From Acidovorax sp. CCYZU-2555 (GTDB taxonomy: Bacteria > Pseudomonadota > Gammaproteobacteria > Burkholderiales > Burkholderiaceae_C), in assembly GCF_018413525.1 (NCBI RefSeq), contig NZ_JAHCDD010000025.1, forward strand, positions 1-64,000: a stretch of 64,000 nucleotides of DNA. Reading direction: 5' to 3'. The notes beneath the pieces were generated by a model. That model was not told the origin of the DNA, ran no database searches, and was given only the letters and a program-made list of their open reading frames with translations. Position 1 is the stretch's first letter. Each line of letters opens with the position of its first letter. This document shows, one piece after another, positions 27,938 through 37,231 of this stretch. Both the position numbers and the translations under genes were made by a program.

Positions 27938-29107
27938 TCAGGCGAACTCGATGCCCGTGTCCGCCAGGCCCACCAGGTCGATGCGCACGGCGTTCAGGTC
28001 CAGATTGCCGGCCAGCACCGCCAGTTCACCGCCCGTGACGCCCTGGGCCATCATGTCGATGAACGGTTGCAGCTGCGCGGGCGTGGGGGCGCTGCCCACC
28101 ACGTTGGTCCACAGCAGCTGCGTCACCTGACCGGACGTGTTTGCGCCCAGCAATTGCAGGCCCAGTTGCGCCAGGCTTTGCGCGCTGATGCCCGCGTCCA
28201 GTGCACGAATCACTTCGCCCACCAGCGGCTTGTTGTCGAGCAAGGCTGGGCCGCCCACGGCGCCTATCAGCCTTGCGGCTTCGCCCGCATGGCCGTCGAG
28301 GTCCAGGGCCAGCTGGGTGTCGCTGAGCGTCACGCGCTCCACATTGACCAGCTCCAGCATCGCGCCATCGGTCATGCGCTGCAGCGTGTGGCCGGCCGCG
28401 CTCGCCTCGACATGCATCTGCGCCAAGGTCGCAGGGATGACGATGGTGTCTATGCCCGCGCCGCCATCCACCGTCCAGGCCAGGCCCATGGGGGGCGTGA
28501 ACGTGTTGTTGCCCGCATCGCCCACATACGCGGTCTCGCGCGCTGCATCCACGCGGATCGCGCCCGCGGTTTCCATGCCTTCGAGCAGTTGCTGCGCGGT
28601 CTTGCCGCCGGCTTGCTGCGGGAACACCTGGGCGAACAGGTCTGCCACCTGCAAGGCGCTCAAGCCGTCCAGCGTCTGTATCACCGCGCCTTCGGCCTGC
28701 GTGAGATCGCGTCCCATCCATTGCTGGAACAGAAAAGCCGCGGCTTCCTCGGCCGCGCTGTGGGCCACGGTGAGGATGGGCCCGGTCTCGAAGCGCACCT
28801 GCTCCACATCGACCAGCCAGTCGGCGACGCTGGTGGCGATATGCGTGAGCTTGATGCCCGTGCCGTCGAGCGTGATCGAGTAATCGCTGCGCTTGCCTTC
28901 CTGCAGCGCTACATCGAAGCCCGTGCCGCCGTTGAGCTTGTCGCTGCCGCTGCCGCCCGAAAGCAGGTCATTGCCCGCGCCGCCGAACACGGTGTCGTTG
29001 CCCGCATCCCCGTAGACCTGGTCGTCTCCACCCTTGCTGCCCACGGTGTCGTTGCCGCCACCGCCGTGGATGATGTCGTCATCGGGGCCGAGCACGATGT
29101 ACTGGGC
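27915..29107 (-). repeat. 1.19-kb near-identical repeat, copy B (giant gene 2 3' end)
   Basis: Partner of 20645-21837, collinear with no insertion or deletion visible. Same content: RTX nonapeptides, DUF4214-like segments, stop codon and about 23 bp of 3' flank. The sharpest identity is over the central part encoding the first DUF4214-like segment; mismatches rise towards both ends, as expected for conversion tracts. Confidence 0.9.
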
Positions 29108-32100
29108 ACCACCGTCCCCGTTGGCCACATTTTGGCCGGCGCCGCCCACCAGCCGTACATTGCCGACCACGGCAATGAAGTCGATGTTGTCGACCTGGAT
29201 GGTGGTGCCGCTGGGCAGGGCGCGCGCATCGAGAATGACGGCCTGCGCGCCGTCGCCAGCGACGGCGCTGCCGCTGATGACAAACGGCGTACTCTGGTTG
29301 AAGTTGGCGCCCACGGTGGCGGTGATGGTCTGGATGTTCAGGGGCACCGAGGGGTTCAGCGCGGCCAGGAAGACCTGCGCGCTGTTGATCAGTTCGGCGT
29401 CGCCACCGGCAGCGCGCTCAATGCGCAGGTCCAGCTCGACTGCCGCGGCATTGCCGGTCACGGGGGCGGTGAGGCCCTGGGCTTGCAGCGCCACGCCCAC
29501 CGGGACGCTGACCTGCAGGATGGTGTGGCCGTCGCTGCCTTTGACCAGGGGAATGTCGGCCAGTCCGGCGTTGGGCGAGTCCGGGCTGTCCGGGCGCGTG
29601 GGCGCGACCACCGGAACGGTGATGATGGTGGTGCCGCCGTCGCCGGGGGCAGAGGTGACCGGAACGCCATCCACGGGCGCGGGTGCCGGCGGATTCGGCG
29701 GCGTGACGGGCGGTGGCGGCGCCGTCATCACCAGCAGGCTGAACGTATCGGTCACGGTGCCGCCATGGCCGTCACCGGCGCTGACGTCGATGCTGAGGGT
29801 GCCCACGTCTGCGGGCCCGGGCGTGCCGCTGAAGGTGCGCGTGGCCGCATTGAAACTCAGCCAGGCGGGCAGGGCGCCGCCGCCGGTCAGCGCGGTGGTG
29901 TAGGCCAGGATATCTCCCACGTCTACGTCGAGGAAGGCGTTGGCGGCGATCTGGAAGTTGAACGCGCGGCCCGCCGTGGTGCTGCTGTCGGGAATGGGAA
30001 CGGCCAGGGTGGGCGCGTCGTTGGTGTTGGCCACCACGATGTCGAAAGTCTCGGTCACGAGGCCGCCGTTGCCGTCATTGGCGATGACATCAATACTGAG
30101 CGTGCCTACAGCGGCGTTGTCAGGCGTGCCGCTGAAGGTGCGGGTGATGGGGTCGAAAGCGAGCCAGGTCGGCAGCCATGCACCGCCTGCCAACTGCGCG
30201 CTGTAGCTGAGCGTGTCGCCTGCGTCCACATCTTCAAAAGTGCTGACGTCGAAGGCGAAGCTGAAGGCGGTGTCTTCCGTGGCGTTCTGGTCGGCGATGG
30301 GGTTGGCCACGGTGGGCGCATCGTTGGTGTTGGCCACCACGATGTCGAAAGTGTCGGTCACCGTGACGTTGCTGGCGTCTTTGGCGCTCACCTCGATGCT
30401 GAGCGTACCCACATCGCCGTTGGCGGGCGTGCCGCTGAAGGTGCGGCTGCCGGCATCGAATGCCAGCCATGTCGGCAGTGCGCCACCGCCTGCCAATTGC
30501 GCGCTGTAGCTGAGCGTGTCGCCCACGTCGACATCGGCAAAAGCATTGGCTGCGAACTGAAAGACGAAGGCGGTGTCCTCGGTGGCGGTCTTGTCGGCGA
30601 TGGGATTGGCGACCGTGGGGGCGTCATTGGTGTTGGCCACGGTGATAGCGAAGGCTTCGGTCACGGTGTCGCCGCTGGCGTCTTGGGCGATCACCTCGAT
30701 GCTGAGCGTGCCTACATCGCCATTGGTGGGCGTGCCGCTGAAGGTGCGCGTGACGGCATCGAAGAGCAGCCATGTCGGCAGTCCTGCACCGCCCGCCGAT
30801 TGCGCGCTGTAGCTGAGCGTGTCGCCCACGTCCACATCTTCAAAAGTGCTGACGTCGAAGGCGAAGCTGAAGGCGGTGTCTTCCGTGGCGTTCTGGTCGG
30901 CGATGGGGTTGGCCACGGTGGGCGCGTCATTGGTGTTGGCCACCACGATGTCGAAAGTGTCGGTCACCGTGACGTTGCTGGCGTCTTTGGCGCTCACCTC
31001 AATGCTGAGCGTGCCGACGTCGCCGTTGGCGGGCGTTCCGCTGAAAGTGCGCGTGACGGCATCGAAGACCAGCCATGTCGGCAGCCCTGCGCCACCTGCC
31101 AATTGCGCGCTGTAGCTGAGCGTGTCGCCCACATCCACATCGGCAAAGGTGTTGACGTCGAATGCAAACGAGAAGGCAGCGTCTTGCGTGGCGTTCTGGT
31201 CAGGTATGACGTTGGCGACCGTGGGAGCGTCGTTGGTGTTGGCCACCGTGATGACAAAGGTATCGGTCGCCGTGACGTTGCTGGCGTCTTTGGCGCTCAC
31301 CTCGATGCTGAGCGTGCCTACGTCGCCATTGGCAGGCGTGCCGCTGAAGGTGCACGTGACGGCATCGAAGGCCAGCCATGTCGGCAGCGCGCCACCGCTG
31401 GCCAATTGCGCGCTGTAGCTGAGCGTGTCGCCTACGTCCACATCTTCAAAAGTGTTGATGCCGAACGCGAAGCTGAAGGCCGTGTCTTCCGTGGCGTTCT
31501 GGTCGGGGATGATGTTGGCGACCGTGGGAGCGTCATTGGTGTTGGCCACCACGATGTTGAAAGTCTCGGTCACGCTGGTGCCGTTGCCGTCAGCGGCGAT
31601 CACGTCTATGCCGACGGTGCCTACATCGCCATTGGCGGGCGTGCCGCTGAAAGTGCGGGTGACGGCATCGAAGGCCAGCCATGCCGGCAGCCCTCCACCG
31701 CCTGCCAACTGTGCGCTGTAGCTGAGCGTATCGCCCACGTCGACATCGATAAACGTGTTGACCGCGAACTGGAAGCTGAAGGCGGCGTCTTCCGTGGCGT
31801 TGCGGTCAGCGATGGGATTGGCCACGGTGGGCGCATCGTTGGTGTTGGCCACCACGATGTCGAAGCTGTCGGTCACGGTGGCGTTGCTGGCGTCTTTGGC
31901 CATGACCTCAATGCTGAGCGTGCCTACGTCGCCGTTGGCGGGCGTGCCGGTGAAGCTGCGCGTGGCCGCGTTGAAGTTCAGCCAGGTGGGCAGGGCTGCG
32001 CCGCCCACCAGTTGGGCGCTGTAGACCAGCGTGTCGCCCGTGTCCACATCGGCAAATGTGTTGGCCGCAAACTGGAAGTTGAACGCCAAATCCTCTGTCG

Positions 32101-34444
32101 CGTTCTGGTTTTGAACCGGGTTGGCCAGGGTCGGGTTGTCATTGACGGCGGTCACATTCAACGCGATGCTGCCGTCGGCAGGACCGGCGTTGGCGGCATC
32201 GCGCACGCGGGTGGTGATGGTGATGTTCTGGTCCCAATGGGCCGCGGGCGTGAAAGCCACGGAGGCCAGCGCCGCATTGACGTCGGCGAGCGTGCCGCTG
32301 ACGGTCCAGACTCCAGCGGCATAGGAGGAGGTGGCGGCGCCAAACGTTCCGGTGGTCAGCGCGCCCGCTGCGGCATTGCTCAGCGTCAAGGTGGCGGTGA
32401 GGGTGTCGCCGCTGTCGGGCTCGGTGATGACGATGTCGCCCAGCGCCACGCTGGCCCCGGGGTCCTCGGTGTAGGCGACCGTTTGGCTCAGGTTGGTCGC
32501 CGTGGGGGCGACATTGGCGACGCCCGTTGTGAAATTGAGCTGGGTCTTGCTCGAGATGCCGGGGAACATCCTGCCTTCCACGTCGCCGAAGGCATTGTTG
32601 TCGATCAGCAGGTAGTAGTCGGTCAGGTCCGCCAACAGCGCGGGCTGCGTGATGGTGAGAGTGGTGCTGCCAGTGCCCGTCACGTTGAGGCTGTTGGCCT
32701 TAATGCTGCGGATCAGCGCGTCGTCGCTGCTGCGGTAAATATGAATGGAGCCCAAGCCCACCGTTGCAATGACTTCGTCGAACTGCAGCACCAGGGCCGC
32801 ACCGGGATGTACGTCGATGCTGTTGTCCACCGGCGTGGCGGAAGACAGGTTGGGGGGCGCGCCGAGCTGCTCGGTATAGATGCCGGCGGTTTGGCCGCGG
32901 TAGTCCCAGATGTCGACATCGCCGTCGTTGTCGAAGTCCGCGACATAGGTTTCAGGCAGATTCCAGTAAGGCTGGTTGATGCCGGCAAACGGACTGTCCG
33001 CGAGCGCGACCGTGGTGAACTCGCCGCTGCCGTTGTTCCTGAGGAATTCCGGCGTAAGGCCGTCAGATTTGAAAGCCAGCACATCGACATCGCCATCGGT
33101 GTCGAAATCGCCCACGATGGCGTAGGCCAGGTTGTCGGTCAGCGCGACGTTCTTCAGCGGACTGGCCGCAGCGCTCAGGCGCGCATAGGTTCCGCCGTTG
33201 TTCTGCAGGTAGACCGGCGTGCCGCCATGGGCAAAATCACCGGTCGCATCCCAGATATCCAGGTCGCCATCGCCATCGAAGTCGGCCACATGGGTGTTGG
33301 ACGCGCTGTAGAACTGGTCGGCGATGGCCACGCCACTGAACGGGCTGAGGGCGTACGCCAGCTGCGTAAAAATGCCCGAGCCGCTGTTCTGGAAATATTC
33401 CATCTCCAGGCCGCCTTCCTTGACGGCCAGCACGTCCTCGTCACCATCGCTGTCGAAGTCGCCGTCGATGGCGAAATCCTTGAAGGAGTCCACGTCCTTC
33501 AGCGGGTTGTCATCGAGCGCCAGGCGCAAGTAGATGCCGCCATCATTGCGCAGGTAGAAGCCCGGGCCGTTGACACTGGGGCTGGCATTCAGCAGATGGT
33601 CATCGCCGCCGTAGTCCCAGATGTCGAGATCGCCGTCGTTGTCGAAATCAGCCACATAGGTGGTTTCCGAATTGTAGAAATGGTCGGCCAGCGCCAGGTT
33701 GCGAAAGGGGCTGCTGGCGTCGGCGGAATCGACTGCGGTGAATATTCCGGAACCGTCGTTGCGGTAAAACAGCAAGGAGGTATTGCCTGGGGCGTTGTAC
33801 GTCAGTACATCCACATCGCCGTCCGAATCGAAGTCACCGACGATGGTGGACTGCCCCTGGGTGGAAACGGCGGAGAGCGGATTGTTCGCAGTGGAGTAGC
33901 TCACCGCCAGCAGCTGCGCATAGTCCTGCAGCGTGTCCTGCGCGCCCAGCGCATGGGCGAGCGCCACCTCTCCGGCCTGGGCCTCCAGTTGCCAGTTGCC
34001 GCCGCGCAGGGCAGAGCCGGTGGCATCCACCGATGCGGCCACATCGGCCTGCGTCAGCCGCGCCAGTTGCTCGATGAACTGCTGGCCGGCCGCGCCACTG
34101 GCCACGTCGCATCCGTACAGCAGGATGTCGCCATCGGCGGTCAGCGAACTGCCGATGCGCTCGAGCAAATCGGCGCGCGCCTGCGCCTCCTGCACGCCCA
34201 ATGAACTGCTTCCCAGCTGCACGCGGCCGGCTTCGCCGTGGCTCAGGATATGCAGGGCGCTGATGTCGCTGCGCCCCTGCAGGTGCGCGGCGATCTGGTC
34301 CAGCCCATCCTGGCTGCCATCCAGCACCACCAGTTCAGCGCCATCCGGCACGGCGGCTGCCAGGGTCTGCCAATCGGGCAGGTTGTCGAAGACAAAGAAT
34401 ATTGCTTGGGGCGGGGCAGAAATGCCGCGCGCGTTGGGCTCCAT
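27938..34444 (-). CDS. giant DUF4347 / FG-GAP / cadherin-repeat RTX protein 2
   Basis: 2168-aa modular protein. DUF4347 (about 14-165, LSHG 67-70, YGC 110-112) is followed by six FG-GAP/VCBS-type calcium motifs of the form DFDxDGDxD (about 190-520), an SbsA-like Ig domain (525-635), a cadherin-like module (645-770) and an array of 101-aa CADG/He_PIG repeats (about 768-1573, opening with NTNDAPTVAN). A spacer homologous to that of giant protein 1, RTX nonapeptides (about 1785-1842) and two DUF4214-like segments follow. Start taken at ATG 34444; an in-frame TTG at 34522 is possible. The ends match giant protein 1 while the middle is different. Probably a calcium-stiffened surface adhesin secreted by a type I system encoded elsewhere. 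Confidence 0.88.
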   Translation of the reverse strand: MEPNARGISAPPQAIFFVFDNLPDWQTLAAAVPDGAELVVLDGSQDGLDQIAAHLQGRSDISALHILSHGEAGRVQLGSSSLGVQEAQARADLLERIGSSLTADGDILLYGCDVASGAAGQQFIEQLARLTQADVAASVDATGSALRGGNWQLEAQAGEVALAHALGAQDTLQDYAQLLAVSYSTANNPLSAVSTQGQSTIVGDFDSDGDVDVLTYNAPGNTSLLFYRNDGSGIFTAVDSADASSPFRNLALADHFYNSETTYVADFDNDGDLDIWDYGGDDHLLNASPSVNGPGFYLRNDGGIYLRLALDDNPLKDVDSFKDFAIDGDFDSDGDEDVLAVKEGGLEMEYFQNSGSGIFTQLAYALSPFSGVAIADQFYSASNTHVADFDGDGDLDIWDATGDFAHGGTPVYLQNNGGTYARLSAAASPLKNVALTDNLAYAIVGDFDTDGDVDVLAFKSDGLTPEFLRNNGSGEFTTVALADSPFAGINQPYWNLPETYVADFDNDGDVDIWDYRGQTAGIYTEQLGAPPNLSSATPVDNSIDVHPGAALVLQFDEVIATVGLGSIHIYRSSDDALIRSIKANSLNVTGTGSTTLTITQPALLADLTDYYLLIDNNAFGDVEGRMFPGISSKTQLNFTTGVANVAPTATNLSQTVAYTEDPGASVALGDIVITEPDSGDTLTATLTLSNAAAGALTTGTFGAATSSYAAGVWTVSGTLADVNAALASVAFTPAAHWDQNITITTRVRDAANAGPADGSIALNVTAVNDNPTLANPVQNQNATEDLAFNFQFAANTFADVDTGDTLVYSAQLVGGAALPTWLNFNAATRSFTGTPANGDVGTLSIEVMAKDASNATVTDSFDIVVANTNDAPTVANPIADRNATEDAAFSFQFAVNTFIDVDVGDTLSYSAQLAGGGGLPAWLAFDAVTRTFSGTPANGDVGTVGIDVIAADGNGTSVTETFNIVVANTNDAPTVANIIPDQNATEDTAFSFAFGINTFEDVDVGDTLSYSAQLASGGALPTWLAFDAVTCTFSGTPANGDVGTLSIEVSAKDASNVTATDTFVITVANTNDAPTVANVIPDQNATQDAAFSFAFDVNTFADVDVGDTLSYSAQLAGGAGLPTWLVFDAVTRTFSGTPANGDVGTLSIEVSAKDASNVTVTDTFDIVVANTNDAPTVANPIADQNATEDTAFSFAFDVSTFEDVDVGDTLSYSAQSAGGAGLPTWLLFDAVTRTFSGTPTNGDVGTLSIEVIAQDASGDTVTEAFAITVANTNDAPTVANPIADKTATEDTAFVFQFAANAFADVDVGDTLSYSAQLAGGGALPTWLAFDAGSRTFSGTPANGDVGTLSIEVSAKDASNVTVTDTFDIVVANTNDAPTVANPIADQNATEDTAFSFAFDVSTFEDVDAGDTLSYSAQLAGGAWLPTWLAFDPITRTFSGTPDNAAVGTLSIDVIANDGNGGLVTETFDIVVANTNDAPTLAVPIPDSSTTAGRAFNFQIAANAFLDVDVGDILAYTTALTGGGALPAWLSFNAATRTFSGTPGPADVGTLSIDVSAGDGHGGTVTDTFSLLVMTAPPPPVTPPNPPAPAPVDGVPVTSAPGDGGTTIITVPVVAPTRPDSPDSPNAGLADIPLVKGSDGHTILQVSVPVGVALQAQGLTAPVTGNAAAVELDLRIERAAGGDAELINSAQVFLAALNPSVPLNIQTITATVGANFNQSTPFVISGSAVAGDGAQAVILDARALPSGTTIQVDNIDFIAVVGNVRLVGGAGQNVANGDGGAQYIVLGPDDDIIHGGGGNDTVGSKGGDDQVYGDAGNDTVFGGAGNDLLSGGSGSDKLNGGTGFDVALQEGKRSDYSITLDGTGIKLTHIATSVADWLVDVEQVRFETGPILTVAHSAAEEAAAFLFQQWMGRDLTQAEGAVIQTLDGLSALQVADLFAQVFPQQAGGKTAQQLLEGMETAGAIRVDAARETAYVGDAGNNTFTPPMGLAWTVDGGAGIDTIVIPATLAQMHVEASAAGHTLQRMTDGAMLELVNVERVTLSDTQLALDLDGHAGEAARLIGAVGGPALLDNKPLVGEVIRALDAGISAQSLAQLGLQLLGANTSGQVTQLLWTNVVGSAPTPAQLQPFIDMMAQGVTGGELAVLAGNLDLNAVRIDLVGLADTGIEFA
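29727..32142 (-). repeat. tandem 303-bp repeat array (101-aa CADG units)
   Basis: The landmark TTGGTGTTGG starts at 30021, 30324, 30627, 30930, 31233, 31536 and 31839, with a related TTGACGGCGG at 32142: seven successive intervals of exactly 303 bp. A further unit of similar length lies on the 29727 side, giving about eight 101-aa units. Identity is uneven: 30235-30393 and 30841-30999, two units apart, differ at only about two positions, whereas direct neighbours differ more. Confidence 0.92.
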
Positions 34445-35162
34445 GGAGAGTTGGTTCACTTGCAGGCTTCTTCGCAGGATGCTGGAGATGCTGCACCGGG
34501 CGGCATGTCCCCGTGGGTTCAAAAATCCTGGGAGCCGCCCACCAAGACCCCTTCATCGGGGCGCCAAAGCAGAGCAAAGCGCGCGCAATTTCCAACAGCA
34601 AAAGAGCAGACGTTGATTAGCGCGGGATCCCGGGTCATATTTACAGCCGGCACGTACGAGGGTGCCACCCAATGATTTGGGTAACACTTTTTTGAATTCC
34701 GGCTGTGAAACGATTTCTAACAGCCAACAAAACTTACTACAAGTTTTCAGTGATAAGACTGGTGACGCTGAAGTGGTCTATGTTTCGATGCGCATTCAGC
34801 CCGCCCATGGCCGGCGTTGCGCGGCAATATGGCTGAAAAACCGCATCCAGGTGCGCGAGCTTGCTATCGCTTTTGGTTTTTTCCGTCGCTGTTCAACGGC
34901 TTTGCACGCGTTCGCCATTGTACGGCAAGGCCTGTGGCAACTACATGTCGTCACAAAAAATGGGCTAGCCATTAATTACAAGCAGCGCAGATGCTGTGGA
35001 TTATCTTTTTCCAAAGATTGGGTAAATCGTCAGAATGTCGCCGGCGCGCGCATTTTCCATCTTTTCTGCGCGTTCACGCCACGCGAATGGGTCGCGTCGC
35101 TGCGGACCCATGCCACGCGCAGCGCGGGCGCACGCCCGGTGCAGGGCGCGAGTGCCCCGCCC
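34445..35162. other. intergenic region upstream of giant gene 2
   Basis: 718 bp with no gene I can support. It is AT-rich compared with its flanks, especially 34660-35050. It contains a palindrome CGGGATCCCG (34623-34632) and an interrupted inverted repeat ACAGCCGG (34643-34650) / CCGGCTGT (34699-34706), which may be regulatory elements for giant gene 2. No clear promoter boxes were found. Confidence 0.5.
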
Positions 35163-35768
35163 TCAGCCTTCCACCGGCTCGGTCGCCACCACCGACGGGC
35201 GCTGCTGCATTTGCGCAAACCAGACGGCCAGCTCAGGCGCCTGTTCGCGCCAGCCGAAGCTGTCAAAGCGGTAGTCGAGGTAGCCGAGCGCGCAGACCAG
35301 CGTCAGATGGCCTATGCCGAAGGGGCTGGCGACCAGGGCCTCGACTTCGCTTTCCAGCAGCTGCAGGCTGGCCGTCGTCTTGAGCTCGAAGGCCGCCAGC
35401 AGCGCCGTGAGCGGCACGTCGCGTTCGCGTTCATTGCGCCACAGAATCAAGGCGTCGAGCAGGCCGTCGCCCAGCGCATGCCAGCGCAGCGCCGCCCAGC
35501 GCGGCGCGCCGTCTTGAGGGAACAGCGCGCCGCCCGCCAGGCTGTCGAGGTATTCGCAGATGACCACCGAATCAAACAGCGTACGGCCGTCGTCCAGCAC
35601 CAGCGCGGGAATCTTCGACAGCGGATTGACCTGCATCAGCGCGGCATTGGGCTTGAGCATGGCGGCGACGGAGCGCACCAGCTGCAGCTCGCCGACCAGC
35701 TCCAGCTCATGGGCGCAGATCATGACTTTTCGCACATAAGGCGATTTGGGAGACCAGTGCAGTTGCAT
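35163..35768 (-). CDS. glutathione S-transferase family protein
   Basis: 201-aa cytosolic GST. The N-terminal thioredoxin-like domain (about 1-78) has SPKSPYVRKVMICAHEL as its active-site region and NPLSKIPALVLDDG with the cis-Pro motif, then DSVVICEYLDSL. The C-terminal domain is all helical. It is 49 bp downstream of the CoA-transferase, on the same strand and possibly co-transcribed. Such GSTs often help in ring isomerisation or detoxification in aromatic catabolism, but the role here is unproven. Confidence 0.9.
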   Translation of the reverse strand: MQLHWSPKSPYVRKVMICAHELELVGELQLVRSVAAMLKPNAALMQVNPLSKIPALVLDDGRTLFDSVVICEYLDSLAGGALFPQDGAPRWAALRWHALGDGLLDALILWRNERERDVPLTALLAAFELKTTASLQLLESEVEALVASPFGIGHLTLVCALGYLDYRFDSFGWREQAPELAVWFAQMQQRPSVVATEPVEG

Positions 35769-35817
35769 AGAAAAATAGAAAGGTAAAAACGGAAAAAGGG
35801 CCTGGATGCGTGGCGTG

Positions 35818-37056
35818 CTACAGCACGCCCGCGGCCTGCAGCTGGTCTATGCGCTCGGCCGAGTAGCCCAGCTCTTCGAGCACCTGGCGCGAATGCTGGC
35901 CCAGCAAGGGCGGGGCGGCCAGGTCCTGCAACGGGGTATGCGCGAAACGCATGGGGCTGGAGACCTGCGGCACCTGCACGCCGCAGGGATGCGGCACATA
36001 TTTGAGCATGCCGCGGGCCTTGACCTGCGGGTCCTCGAACACTTCGGGCACCGAGTTGATCGCGCCGCAGGGCACGCCCGCGCCGTCGAGCGCGGCGATC
36101 AGATCGGCGCGCGGGCGCTGGGCGAACTCGTGGCGCAGCATGGCCGACAGGATCTGGATATTGCGCACGCGCTGGGCGTTGGTCGCAAAGCGCTCGTCCT
36201 CGGCCCACTCGGCATGGCCCAGCACCGCGCACAGCTTGGCAAACTGGCCGTCGTTGCCGACCACCAGAATGGCGTCGCCATCGGCGCAGGCGTAGACGTC
36301 CTGCGGCTGGATGTTCGGGTGGGCATTGCCATTGCGCTGCGGCACCTTGCCCGACACCAGGTAGTTCATCGCCTGATTGGCCAGCGTGGCCACCTGCACG
36401 TCGAGCATGGCGATGTCGATGGAGTCGCCGACGCCGCTCTGGTCGCGCCTGGCCACGGCCGCGAGCACCGCCACGGCGGTGTACATGCCGGTCATCAGAT
36501 CGACGATGGGCACGCCGACTTTCTGCGGGCCGCCGCCGGGCTGGCCGTCGCGCTCGCCGGTGACGCTCATCAGGCCGCCCATGGCCTGGATCAGGAAGTC
36601 ATAGGCAGGCTGGTCGCGGCGCGGGCCGGTCTGGCCGAAGCCGGTGACCGAGCAATAGATCAGCCGTGGGTTGAGCTTGCGCAGGCTGGCTTCGTCCAGG
36701 CCGTAGCGCGCCAGCGTGCCGGCCTTGTAGTTCTCCAGCACGATGTCCGACTGCAGCGCCAGATCGCGCACGATCTGCTGGCCTTCGGGCGTGTCCAGGC
36801 TCACGGTGATCGAGCGCTTGCCGCGGTTGACCGCGAGGTAGTAACCGGCTTCCTTGGTCTCGTTGCCTTCGGCATCCTTGAGGAAGGGGGGGCCCCAGGA
36901 GCGCGTGTCGTCGCCGGCGCCCGGGCGCTCCACCTTGGTGACCGTGGCGCCGAGATCGGCCAGGATCTGCCCGGCCCAGGGCGCGGCAAGAATGCGGCTC
37001 AGATCGAGCACCCGCAGGTGCGACAACGGGCCAGAAGCCACTTTGGCATTGGTCAT
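35818..37056 (-). CDS. CaiB/BaiF family (class III) CoA-transferase
   Basis: 412-aa class III CoA-transferase transferring CoA between carboxylic acids. LDLSRILAAPWAGQILADLG at the N-terminus, ENYKAGTLARYGLD in the middle, and Asp186 in GVPIVDLMTG as the expected catalytic aspartate. Length fits the family. Divergent from a Bug receptor gene with 175 bp between starts containing a palindrome. Probably activates the carboxylate imported with the aid of the receptor, feeding beta-oxidation-like steps (an enoyl-CoA hydratase lies at 43767-44552). Confidence 0.92.
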   Translation of the reverse strand: MTNAKVASGPLSHLRVLDLSRILAAPWAGQILADLGATVTKVERPGAGDDTRSWGPPFLKDAEGNETKEAGYYLAVNRGKRSITVSLDTPEGQQIVRDLALQSDIVLENYKAGTLARYGLDEASLRKLNPRLIYCSVTGFGQTGPRRDQPAYDFLIQAMGGLMSVTGERDGQPGGGPQKVGVPIVDLMTGMYTAVAVLAAVARRDQSGVGDSIDIAMLDVQVATLANQAMNYLVSGKVPQRNGNAHPNIQPQDVYACADGDAILVVGNDGQFAKLCAVLGHAEWAEDERFATNAQRVRNIQILSAMLRHEFAQRPRADLIAALDGAGVPCGAINSVPEVFEDPQVKARGMLKYVPHPCGVQVPQVSSPMRFAHTPLQDLAAPPLLGQHSRQVLEELGYSAERIDQLQAAGVL

Positions 37057-37147
37057 GAGAAAGACTCCAGTCAGCTATGCAATGCCTGGACTTTAGGTGG
37101 GGGCCCGCGCAGCGCCTAGCCGTGCGGGCGGCAATTCTGAGATGCTT

Positions 37148-37159
37148 CTATGCGCATAG
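37148..37159. promoter_or_regulatory. palindrome between CoA-transferase and Bug receptor 3
   Basis: Perfect 12-bp palindrome CTATGCGCATAG in the 175-bp gap between divergent genes, 73 bp before the receptor start and 92 bp before the CoA-transferase start. A shared operator for a regulator not encoded immediately adjacent is plausible; LysR at 41297-42265 is the nearest candidate. Position and symmetry are the only evidence. Confidence 0.4.
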
Positions 37160-37231
37160 CAGGCTTGTGAATCGCAGGCCTTACTGCGGCGGGTTGCTCT
37201 GTCTAGACTTGCGAAAAAGGAGACAGAGACC

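Noticed and set aside
27677-34204. 2175-codon plus-strand open frame opposite giant gene 2
   Set aside because: It is the mirror of a repetitive gene and repeats with the same 303-bp period. Its product is low-complexity Gly/Arg/His with no domain, whereas the minus strand gives coherent DUF4347, FG-GAP and RTX modules.
20573-35162. CRISPR array in the regularly repeating region
   Set aside because: The 303-bp period is coding and in frame; there are no short repeats with unique spacers and no cas genes.
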